64,000 nt of DNA from Struthio camelus (lineage: Eukaryota; Chordata; Aves; Struthioniformes; Struthionidae): NCBI RefSeq assembly GCF_040807025.1, contig NC_090952.1, positions 21,697,068 to 21,761,067 on the forward strand. The letters run 5' to 3'. Below the pieces are notes generated by a model. The model was not told where the DNA came from. It was given only the letters and a program-made list of their open reading frames with translations, and did not search any database. Position 1 is the first letter of the stretch, and each line of letters opens with the position of its first letter. The position numbers were made by a program, and so were the translations under genes. Positions 40,622-51,100 of the stretch are shown here, in pieces.

Positions 40622-43600
40622 TTCTTTAACTATGGCTGTGGTAAAGTGGAGAAGCTGCTGCAATGGGATCAGAGGCTCTCTGGCTCCAACTTTGGGGTCA
40701 TGGACAATGGAGGGCAGCAGCAGAGCACAATCCCTGTGTGATGGTGTGGGCACCTTATTGCAAAGGAGAGGATGAACGTAGCTTCATTCTCTATAAATCC
40801 ATCAGCATGTTCCTGTGAGTGATGCAAATGTCTTTCCAGACAGAGCCTAGAACCAAATTGTTTGCCTAATATTGGCCACATGATATTGCAGCATGGGATG
40901 TGTAGCAGGGGATTTGTTTATGCGTTAGACCCAGAAACTTGGACAAATCTCGCCCGAGCCCAGATTCGTGGACAGTCCCTGTGAATTCCGGACACATTTC
41001 AGCTCAAGCAAAGTACTTGGCTAATCATTAAAATATACCATGCAGGTACTCCAGTTCTTATTCCCAAACTTTTAAAGATATTTTAGCACCCGTGTACTTT
41101 AAATGCTAAAATTGCTTCACCAATCTTGGCATTAGTTACCAGCATCTCTTGGAAATTAAATAAGTCATGGTTGTAAAAGAGTAAGGCCTTCTTGGAGATG
41201 TTACTTACCTTAGAAGTTCGTGGATCATACTGAGCTGAGTTACAACTAACTTCCTGGAGTTACTGTTTCTCATGGAAGTTCTCATCACTCCTTGCTTGCT
41301 AAGTTTTACCAGTCTGGCTTACACAGATGCCATGGTCCTGCAGATCACCCCTGGACACTTGGGGAGCTATTTCATGGAGCAAATAAGGAGTGAAGGTCCA
41401 GTGATGGTGGTACATATTGGCGAGCAGTATTTACATATTAGCAGCTTTCCACTCAACTGGCAAATAGGAATGTCTATGTTAGAAATGGTGTGTGAAAGCC
41501 AAGGCAACAAAAGTCAAAATGTGCATATGAGAATATGTAGTACACACAGTATATGTCACAATGTTTACCATCACTTCAAAACATGCACCCGCCCACAGTT
41601 CTTCGCTAGCAGCATCCTGGAACTTCTCCAGTTGGGATTCGCTATATGCAGCAAAAGTCAATTAAAATCAGCCATCGTTGTACAGATCATGAGATCCTTA
41701 GTACAAGATACCATACTAGTCCCAGATGCTCATAGATAATAGTGTGTTACAAACATGTCCAAGACAATTGCGTGGCTTTTGTATACTGGCATTTTCAAAT
41801 GAGAATTGTTGGGTTAAAATTTGTAGCAAATAGCAAATTCCCCAGAAACACAATTCTGTTGCATTCTAGAACTATTGTCACTGTACGTCAGAGGTGCTAG
41901 GTAGGTTCAGCTAATGAAAATGGGGAAAAAAGGCGTTTCAGGAAAGGGGAACTATGTTCACCCAGCTTTCTAGAGGAAGACTTGTTAGCACCAGCTCACC
42001 CACCTTGTTCTGCCAAAGAGCCTGCTGATGTACAGGATGTGGTGACTCATCTCTGCATCACACTAGTCCCCCATTTTTAGCTTACAAACTAACCACCTGC
42101 TAAAAGCACGATGTGTTTGGTTGGGTTCCGTCAGTCTCTTGTGGAGCTCTTATATGTTAAGAAAACCTGATTATTAATGGAGGTAATCCATGTAGTCTCA
42201 TGTTCAGGAGCTCAAATCAGTTATACAAATCTAAAGGACCGGTCCCTACCACACTTTTATTTGTAAAAAAATTGTATTTACTGAACGGATTCAGAGAAAT
42301 CCCTGCAAAGATGCCCTGGAGCCTAGATCACTCTCCTGGGCAAATGGAGGTTGGGAGTCCTTGAGAGAAGGCAGAGCACTAACATGTATCTCACAGCTCC
42401 CAGGTGAGACCTAACTAGAATTAAAGTCCAGCAGTGTATTTAGACCTTCATTTCCTACTTGAAAGTAAAACATATAGTGTTTTGAGGCTTTTTTTTTTTT
42501 TGAACAAAATATTCCTTCAGCATGAAAAAAACATCTTTTTGAGGGGAAAATGAAATATATCATAGCGATGAAGTTCAATCTAACCCCTTACCAGTACTCA
42601 TACACATGCACGCGCTTGGTTTTAGGGCTGATTTAAAAAATAAGAAATTTGTAATTGGCACAATTTTATTTGTGATTAGTGGGAATAAGTTGTTTGCTTT
42701 AATGCCAGTATTAGCGGCAGTGGAAGGGTACTCTTTTTTTTTTCTTTTTCTTACACTGCCTCTTTACATTTAGTTTCAAGGTGAGATCAGTATCTGGAAA
42801 CATGATGCAATTTATGCTGTTATCATTTCATGAACTTCAGTAAATCTACTCCTGGTAATGTATTATAATTATAGTGATGATCAGAACTGGACTTGAAATG
42901 AAAATGCATGAAGACTGGCATCAACTGCCATTGTGTATCTGGACGGATCAGAATGTGAAAAGAACAGCTAGCAGCATCTTTTATCAGAAGAGTTCCCATT
43001 TAGTTTTGCAGGCAAATACGGGCTGTAAACATTAACGGACTACTCATTTTATTTATACTTAATTTCTGCAGGTTTTGAGACTCGCCTCCTAATCTCTGTT
43101 ATGCTGGTTCCCATTTGCTCATTCCAACAGTATCCCTTTAAGAGAAGCTCCCCTATGCTGAAGCCAAATGCAGTATTCCCCACTGTGATGGATTCCTCCT
43201 TTTTCCTTCCTAATTGGAGCCATTTCATCAGATTGCATTTTGACAAAGATAGTAATTGTCATCCAATTTTAAGGCAATGACAAGATCAATATGAATTCTC
43301 GGATGACGAGTATTATTACCGGGCGAGCACAAAGAAACAAAGAAAATGAGAAATCCATGTTCTAGGGATCAAAACAGTTTGAGGCACATACTTCCCTTGG
43401 TGCACGTGTGTGTGAATCCTGTTGACAACAATAGGCGCCGTGCATGTGGATGCATGGGTGGAACAGATGGCCCTTGCCAGTCAGATAGCAAACTGAAACG
43501 AGCACCCAGTGCTTTAATACATGGCAGTTTCAGTAATGTGGGAGTCAGTCAGCTTACCACCAAACAGGCTTACGGGGAAAATTACCCAAAGCCCCATCTC

Positions 43601-45174
43601 AGAGAATTCCACTTCTTCTTAATATCTTTGTGCTCCTTCTGTTTCCTGATTGCCAGGAGTAAATACCCACAAAAATCCTGGTTCTTTGAGGCAAATATTT
43701 TTCACATATTGATGGAGGGAGAAGTACTTGCATTTTTTTAGGACGTTGTTTAAATGAGATGATATGATTAGGTGATGACCCAAAGAGTTCAGATAGGGTT
43801 TGAGTATGGATCTAAAATGCGTTGCAGCATCTTTAGAGGGTCTACCTTCAATAGTGGTTTTGGGAAGGATTCTACCATCTATGCCTGACTGTTGCCAGGT
43901 TCATTTTAGTCCAGTAGGTTTATTCTGGAATAAGACACTTCTCAAAGGGATTTTACCCTCAGAGCTCAGCTCTTGTTCCGCATTTTCTACTCAATGTATG
44001 TTCAGGTTACCCCGTAGGGCTTCTATACCCACATATGTTCATCTCGCTGTTAAGCCAGACTTCCTGCTTTCCCACCGCTACAGTGTACGAACCAAAGGAA
44101 ATACACTCTTTTCTTTTCTTTTGCAGCATTTATATTCAAAATACAGTTTAACCGGAGAAGGGGATTTTGGCAAAATAATACATGATTGTCGTACTAATTG
44201 GCAGCTGCAGTGATAACAACCATGACAAGTTTTAGCTCTGTCCACTTCAAAGCAGCCAAGTCATTAAAGGTTTCCAAGCAGAGGACTGTGTTATGAAGCC
44301 TAATAGACAATGTTAGCTACATCCGTATCCCTGGATTGCTAAATACAGTTTTAACCACCCAAATGCAGGTTCAGTAGGGTTTTGATCCATTGAAAAGGCC
44401 TCAGCCAAGCATTGAAAAGATGTTCGCTAGCCTCCAAAATATAAATAAAATATTTAGAAAGAGAATAATTGACTTCTGATGTTTACTTCAGGCTATGGTT
44501 AAGCAGGCAGTGTCTGTTCTAAGCAATGCAGTGACCACCTGCCACAAATGCTGTGATATTTGACAGATCCCTTTCTGCCAAGAACTATAATTCCTATTTA
44601 AATCTAAATAGGAGAGCCATGAATGCAGTTTTCTCATCACAAAGACGCTGATGTTAATCCCCAGTACAGAAAAATAAGAAAAGCCAGAACGTTTTATTGG
44701 ATTTTATATGGAAGATAATTAAACAGTATTTTTTCTTTACTTGTTATACAGCATCCCATCAACATTCGTGCTGAAATTTGTTTATAAAGAAAGCTAGAAA
44801 GTTTTATTACATTTTTATGTAAAAGAAAATCAGCATTTTGTATAGTTGAACTTTCATTAGAATAACAAAAAGCAGGTAAGCAAAAATGACCAAAGAATGA
44901 TGCAAATAAAGGGAGAAAAATGTAAGGAAAGTGTAACACTGTTCTCATGCATTTAATTTTATATTCCAAGCATGACAACAAAATAAATGTATATGTGCAT
45001 ATGTATATATCATATATATTTAAGAACCAAGCAGTTCTGAAATGCTAAGTTCCCAAAAGTTAGAAAATGCTAGAATTAAACGTGCTTGCACAGCCGTAAT
45101 TTGGCCCTTCTGATTGTATACAATGTGTTGCAGTCTTTAATGACATGAACTCGTGCTTTTTTTTTTCCATACAG

Positions 45175-45338
45175 ACACCATACAAAATGGTGCAGTGTAG
45201 GCAGAAAATTGGCTGGGAGCATGATGTAATCTCTGAGAGAGCTGCTTTGCAGAAGCCTATTTCTTTCCTGCCCACAACCCAGTTTGGCATTTTGGATGTA
45301 CCCAAGGAAGTTATCTTAGCATGTTTCCCCGGGGGCAG
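45175..45338 (+). other. Weak candidate coding exon, 164 nt
   Basis: A T-rich tract ending in TTTTTTTTTCCATACAG gives a strong 3' splice site at 45174/45175, and GGGGGCAG followed by GTGGGT gives a fair 5' splice site at 45338/45339. The frame beginning at the first base is open throughout (54 codons plus 2 bases). The encoded segment contains FLPTTQFGILDVP and has mixed, protein-like composition, but I do not recognise it. Open stretches of this length also arise by chance, so this remains a hypothesis. Confidence 0.2.
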
Positions 45339-47326
45339 GTGGGTGCTGCCAATCTGCGGATGTAAGAGAATGTGTCTAAATGTGCATTTAAAACGTGCTT
45401 ATTAATAGAGGGGAGGCTGGGGGTAGGGGGAGCTGTATCCACGGTTGCATCCTCGGTATTTAAAAATGTTTCAGTTCAGCCTTAGCTGCCATTTACTGCA
45501 TTATGTGATGCATGTGGATTTTCCAAACAAAAGATGTTTATGAGGAGAGTATATTTTAGGATTTCTTTTCATGACTGCTACAGACCCCTCTCAAAGCAGA
45601 TGGCCTGACAGTTGTAAGAAAACTGTTCATAAGCCAAAAGTAGCATTTAAAATTCTTCTAAAAAGACAGTTTGTTCTCCATATACATGTACATTTTAAGC
45701 AGGTACTAATTCTGTTAGCAGTACCTTCTTTGCTTTCCAGCATATTCCAAATCTGACAGTACAAACTGAAAATTCCCAGGCTGGGTGGAGAGAAGCCTTT
45801 AGCATTAGCAGCAGTACAACACGGGGCTGCCATGTCACATCAGCGCGCTGAGCTGCTCTCTGCTAGGCTTCATTCAGCACAGGCTGGTACAGAGGGGACC
45901 ATTAAAATTCAGACTCCACTTACTGCTACCTTGGAGTAACACTGGAGGTACAACAATTTCTCTTTTATACTCAAAATAGGTTATAGCCACAGTGAAAATG
46001 TTTACTTAGCATTTACAGGTACATAGAAACAAGCAGGATTAGCAAAGAACTTTGCAAGGACATGAGTATATTTAATTCCGTTTTTATTCACAGCCTTGAC
46101 GGTTATGTAGCTGTAGTTGAGGTTCCTTGGGGAAAATAGCCAGCTGAGAACAAAATAACTAGACCTGAGCCGCTTGACCATTACTAAGTTTATGTATTCT
46201 GCAAGAAATCTGTTGGCAATGACCTCTCACAGCTGCATTTACCGACCTGTTTAATTGCCTTCTACTGTACCTCCTGCTTGAAGGAAGAGAGCACTCCCCT
46301 ATCATACAGTGGATAAATAAATAATGCTGTCCCTCTGGGGAAAAAAAATTCCATCTCTAACCAATCTGAGCACAAGGACAGGCACTAACCGTCCTTATGG
46401 ATTGGGGGATTGTTTTTTTCTTTTCCTTATCCTAGGTAACCGAGGCTTATTATTCATAGTCTTAATACATTTAGAAATATTTCTGATAAATTTGCCTAAT
46501 ATCCTGCAGCAATGAGTTATGTGGCTGGTTATACACTGCACAAATGTTTTCAGAATTTTGTCTTCACCTTTCCATGGGTACTTGTTCTTGAGAGAAAACA
46601 GAATAAATAGCCCCTTCTCTCTACTTCTGTTATATCACCTTTTACTCTTGTGTTTTGCAAACTAAACAATGCTAGTCTTTTTAATCACCTTTTAGATGGA
46701 AACCTCTTTTCTCATGTGTTTAATCATTTTTGCTGCACTTTTTTACTGCAGAAGTACATACATATGAGCATATACACGCTGGTGCAATCAATAAGTCTAC
46801 TAAAATCAGGTTTTAAGGCTTAGCAGAGGTTTATTCTTTGCTCCCAAAACAATCCTTGTTCATCTCATTCTAAATTCACTTTAAAAACAGGGTCCCATGG
46901 CACAGGTGCTGAGATGTGTGTGCCGACATGCAAGTTAAGAAGTGAGGAACAAGACAGAGAGGGCAGGAGGACTTCATCTCGTATTCATCAATGTGGTCGC
47001 CAAGCTGCTCCTCACTAGCTGCAGAAGTGAAGCCAGAGACTGGTGCTGGGCAAGAAATTGCTTCTTCCGTATGAGGATGAGCTTTATTAAGCCCATACTT
47101 TCTCAGGTATGGCAGTTTGTAGATGATGCCCTGTTTCATCTTCCTAGGGCTCACCTTCACTCCCGTCTGCCTTTGCCTTCACTCACACTTTGCAGCACTG
47201 ATATCTGTCTTTGAACAGCGATGGCAGTTTCAGATCTGGCGCTACAGCTCAGTTCAGCCCAAATGTGAACATAAGGGAGAAGTGCGAAGCTGGTGAAAAG
47301 TCTGCAGGGAACAATATGGGACCAGC

Positions 47327-47946
47327 TTATTTATGGATGAACTTTGTGAGGCTCCTCTCTGCCCGTCTCTCCAGCCTGTTCAGGTCCCTCTGAATGGCAG
47401 CACAGTCCTCTGGTGTATCAGCCACTCCTCTCAGTTTTGCATCTTCAGCAAACTTGCTGAGGGTGCGCTCTGCTGCTTCATCCAGGTCACTGTTGAATAA
47501 GTTGAGCAATACTGGACCCAGCATTGACCCCTGGGATACACTGCTTGGTTCAGGCCTCCAACTAGACTCTGTGCCACTGATCGCAACCCTCTGAGCTCTG
47601 CCATACAGCTAATTTTCAATCCACTTTACTGTCTGTTCATCTAATCCATAGTTCCTCGGCTTGCCTATGAGGATGTTAGGGGAAATAGTGTCAAAAGCCT
47701 TACTGAAATTAAGGTAGACAACATGCACTACTCTCCCCTCATCTACCCAGCTAGTCATTCCATCATTGAAGGCTATCAGGTTGGTTAAGCATGATTTTCT
47801 CTTTGTGAATCCATGCTGATTACTCCTAGTCACCTTCTTGTCCTTCATATGCTTGGAAATGGCGTCCAGGATGAGCTGCCCCATCACCTTTCCAGGGACA
47901 GAGGTGAGGCTGACTGGCCTGTAGTTTCCTGGGTCATTCTTCTTGC
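47327..47946 (-). repeat. CR1 LINE fragment, reverse transcriptase region
   Basis: The minus strand encodes the CR1 reverse transcriptase from its first motif (NYRPVSLTSVPGK, near 47920) through HGFTKRKSCLTNLIAF and LNFSKAFDTISPNIL (near 47690), then in other frames GPVLLNLFNSDLDE and FADDAK-like KFAEDAKL (near 47440), to about 47330. The FADD catalytic box reads F-A-E-D, so a catalytic residue is changed. At least two frame changes are needed. Both the 5' endonuclease half and the 3' untranslated tail are missing. The 5' limit of homology lies about 12 bp from the 3' end of the tRNA gene in the same orientation. Confidence 0.9.
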
Positions 47947-47947
47947 C

Positions 47948-47951
47948 AAAA
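47948..47951 (-). terminator. RNA polymerase III terminator of tRNA-Leu
   Basis: Four T residues on the minus strand begin 7 nt beyond the tRNA discriminator base. Four or more Ts are the standard vertebrate polymerase III stop. They lie just inside the boundary with the CR1 fragment. Confidence 0.75.
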
Positions 47952-47958
47952 GGACTGC

Positions 47959-48040
47959 TGGCAGCAGTGGGATTCGAACCCACGCCTCCGAAGAGACTGG
48001 AGCCTTAATCCAGCGCCTTAGACCGCTCGGCCATGCTACC
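47959..48040 (-). tRNA. tRNA-Leu (anticodon AAG)
   Basis: The 82-nt minus-strand sequence folds as a class II leucine tRNA. The acceptor stem GGTAGCA/TGCTGCC is fully paired (one G-U), with discriminator A. The D arm is GCC...GGC, the anticodon stem CTGGA/TCCAG carries the loop TTAAGGC, and there is a long TCTCTTCGGAGGC variable arm and a T arm GTGGG TTCGAAT CCCAC. The anticodon AAG (48004-48006) reads CUU after A34-to-inosine editing, and also CUC. The internal promoter is intact: box A TGGCCGAGCGG and box B GGTTCGAATCC. A minus-strand TTTT at 47951-47948 lies 7 nt after the 3' end and should terminate RNA polymerase III. There is no intron, and CCA is not encoded, as expected for a eukaryotic gene. 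It appears functional; a recent retroposed copy is less likely because no CCA or A-tail follows. Confidence 0.96.
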
Positions 48041-48047
48041 ACTGTTA

Positions 48048-48105
48048 CACATATATATATATATTTGCATGTGTATATATATATGTATGTATATATGTAT
48101 GCAAC
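48048..48105. repeat. AT/AC-rich dinucleotide microsatellite
   Basis: Imperfect (TA)n with TG and CA interruptions, ATATATATATATATTTGC then TGTATATATATATGTATG, begins 8 bp from the 5' end of the tRNA-Leu gene. It is likely length-variable and could open easily as DNA. Confidence 0.92.
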
Positions 48106-51100
48106 ACAGGCTAATATCCACATACAAGTGTGTAGCATGCTTACAAAGACTGAGGAAAACTGTTCATCTAAGTTCCCTGATAGAGGGAATGGAGACTTTA
48201 ACTCACCCCATCTTGGAAAGTCGTAGATGACTCATTAGAGAACTGTAATCATAATTGTCCTCCTCTTAGTGAGGCTGACCATGCACATGGGACTCAGATG
48301 CTAGGGAGAAGACTCAACAGATAGGAAGAGGCACTTAACCATCAGTGCTTCACTACCTGGCAAGTAGTGTCAGCCGTTCTTATTGAAGCTGAGTAGTGCT
48401 TTACTGAAGCTAGTGGGATCACTCCCAGAAAAAGGCCAAACTGTCATAGTTCAGGCAACCAGAAGAAACTACAGTTGATCACCCACCCCCCCACTCATGC
48501 TGATTGTTGCAGCCCTAGCGGTGAAAATTAGAATGGAAACATTTTCTCAGGTGTTCTCATGCGCTTACTCAATTGGCCCATTTAGGTTTACATTTGCAAT
48601 GGTGATATTTGAGTATTGAATAAGCTTTGTAATATTCAAATTGGGGTTTGGGAGAGAGTAAGTTTTTTTCCCTCAGCTCGTTATAGTCTCCCTAACCCTC
48701 TTTTTAAAAAAAAGCTGAGGCACTGAACTTCCTTCTGGTCTTAAAATTGAATCAAATATGTCTTGTCCTTGGAAAGTTCTTTGTTAATCCTGTTTGTATT
48801 TTTTAAATGCTATGCAAACATTTTCATTGTGGATTAATGTGCTGTTTCAGAGCAATTGCAGCTGAGATTTTAAGATTGTCATTAATTCAGAGAAAGAGAC
48901 TACTGCTACTGTTCCATTTCTTTTGGAAACTAATTTCATTCAGTGCCATTTTTGAGGCTTTGCACTAGAGTCCTAAATGAATACTATCAAAGGCCATATT
49001 AAAGAAGATTGAATATAGTTGACCTGGGTTCATAACAGGGACTAGTTTTAGATAGTGTCTTACATTGAAAATATGATTCCTCAATTATAGCTCCTATTGC
49101 AAAAATGAAATTACCTGGAATGCTTGGTCTAGTAGGCTTATTTCTTAGAATACAATAGTAAATGGTCAAATTCCTCCACACAGTAAAGCGTATCTGATTA
49201 AAAAACAATGAATGAGAGAGAGAAAATTGTGAAAAGCAAAGTCAGTCATAAAAGCCCTGAGACTCAGTAAAAGGACAGGTCACAAAATGACTCTCCATTT
49301 AAGTAGCCCTAATAACTCCAGAGCCATCTGAACACTCCAAGCAGGAGCGTCTAAACTTCCTAATGTTCTGTCACGTGTTTCTCATTCAGGACACAGCAAA
49401 GAAGGATCCGAGGGCCACAATGAATATGCAGAAGCACTTAAACACATTTGACCTATTCACAGTTAGTAATCAAAGTGATTTGCAAATGCATCTTAGCAAA
49501 ACTTAACATCTTTGTGATCACAATCACAAAAAATTATTGATGCAATTGGGAGACTGGTGCTACATTTGGTGTCACTGCAGCAGTTCATTTTTATTATATG
49601 TTTTAAGTGTCTTCTTGTCTGCTTTTCCAAGTCATAATGTCCATCTGATTTATTTGGAGAATAATAGTGATTTGCAGTCACAGTGCTTCCCTGTTGTTTC
49701 TTTATTTTTATGATTGGTGCACAAGTTTTACATGTGACTTCACTGTGATCTGATCCTGTGACTTCTCTGAGGACTCACCAGGCCTCGGCCAGACAGCGCT
49801 GCCTGGCAATGTTGGCAGCTTGGTCTTGAATTGAGTGCTGAGAGCTACAGAACATACAGACAACTTCAAGGCTACCTACTGTGGTGATCTAAACAGTCTG
49901 TTTTTCAAATTCCAGGATTACAGTGCTTAAAGAGACATAAGGCTAATGATGAACATGTGCAAAGGATCTTATGTCCTTACATCCACAGGGAGTTTTGTGC
50001 CTCTGTCCTGTTAGCATTAGTCATGTAACCCTCTCATTCATCTACTTTGAGAAGACTGATTTTCTCAGCCTTTGGTGTTTCCAGCTGTTTTTTGTGTGTC
50101 AGCTGAACTAAGTCATTGATTGCTTATGTGCATGAGAACTTATTTTAAATTTTGACTGTATATAGCCATCTTGTGGACTCACACTTCATTAGTAGTCTGA
50201 CCAGTTAGCCACTGCAGCGCTAATGGACATAAATTGCACTGTAGATACTATAGCTAGAAGGCAGCGGGTATTTGTGTGGAACACAAGCTGCAGAGTTTCA
50301 CCAACTCCTTGCATTAAATGCATAACATCTGACTTACTTTCCTCTTATCAGGAGAGCGTATGATGAGAGGGCAGAGCACAAGGCTAACCGTGGTATTCCC
50401 TGCTGAAAACTTGACTTAAACCAAAGGATCTGTCAGTGTACTCTAGCTTGCTGGGCACGGACTTGCACCGTGAGACTCTTGTGCCCTTACTTTCTTCATC
50501 GCCATAGTAAAATGTTACAAGAGCTACTGCTGAAAAGGATAGCATAAGAGCAAAATGTAGGCATGATTTTCTTCTTCTAGCCACTCTCTTCCTTATCTTA
50601 TTTGAATAATTAAAATAATACCTAGGAATGCACAATGCATTTTGAGACCTTGACTCAAGCACCTGTTGAAATTTTATTGTTTGCCAGAAATACATCATTT
50701 TCGTTTTCCAAATAAGCCCTGAAGTGGACAAAAAACCATGTCTGTGTTGTATGTCTTGGTAAGAAGAATTAAACAGGCTGTAATCTTGGTCAGTCTGACT
50801 TCTACAGTTACGGAAAATTATGAAGGTTGATGTTAGTTGCAATATATCTTACTACACAAACTAGTACAAGATGAATCTTCTCTTTAAAATACATATTTCA
50901 CTAAAACTAGTGTATATATAAAGTGATTTTCTTTCTTTTCCTTGTCAGACTGATAATAGACTGTGTCGGAATGTGCTGAAAAACACAAAAAGAAAAAGTT
51001 GCCGCAATTCAAATTGTCATGGCAATATCCAAATTTTTCAAAAAGTTCGGTTCTGTTTAGCTAGTCACTTTAATTTTCCTTCTCTAACTTGTCTCCATTC

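Larger units (their letters stand above)
33561..47326. other. Non-coding DNA, no firm gene
   Basis: No confident gene. There is a GC-richer segment (36110-36400) open on both strands and a G/T-rich segment (35454-35520). T runs occur at 35818-35842 and 42489-42501, and a CA/TA-rich stretch lies near 38566-38640. The 155-codon open frame at 41272-41739 shows no domain. One candidate exon (45175-45338) is listed separately. Confidence 0.6.

Noticed and set aside
41272..41739. 155-codon plus-strand open frame, the longest in the window
   Set aside because: There is no recognisable domain, no splice or promoter context and random-looking composition. It lies in AT-rich DNA where a frame of this size is expected occasionally in 64 kb on six frames.
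43800..44213. 137-codon plus-strand frame
   Set aside because: No motif and no conserved-looking segment; not supported beyond length.
48048..48105. AT tract as a TATA promoter for the tRNA
   Set aside because: Vertebrate tRNA genes use internal A and B boxes, and the tract is better described as a microsatellite.
50384..50842. 152-codon minus-strand frame with a basic stretch followed by a hydrophobic stretch, like a membrane anchor
   Set aside because: The basic run comes from a GA-rich segment. No catalytic or family motif follows, and the start codon context is poor.
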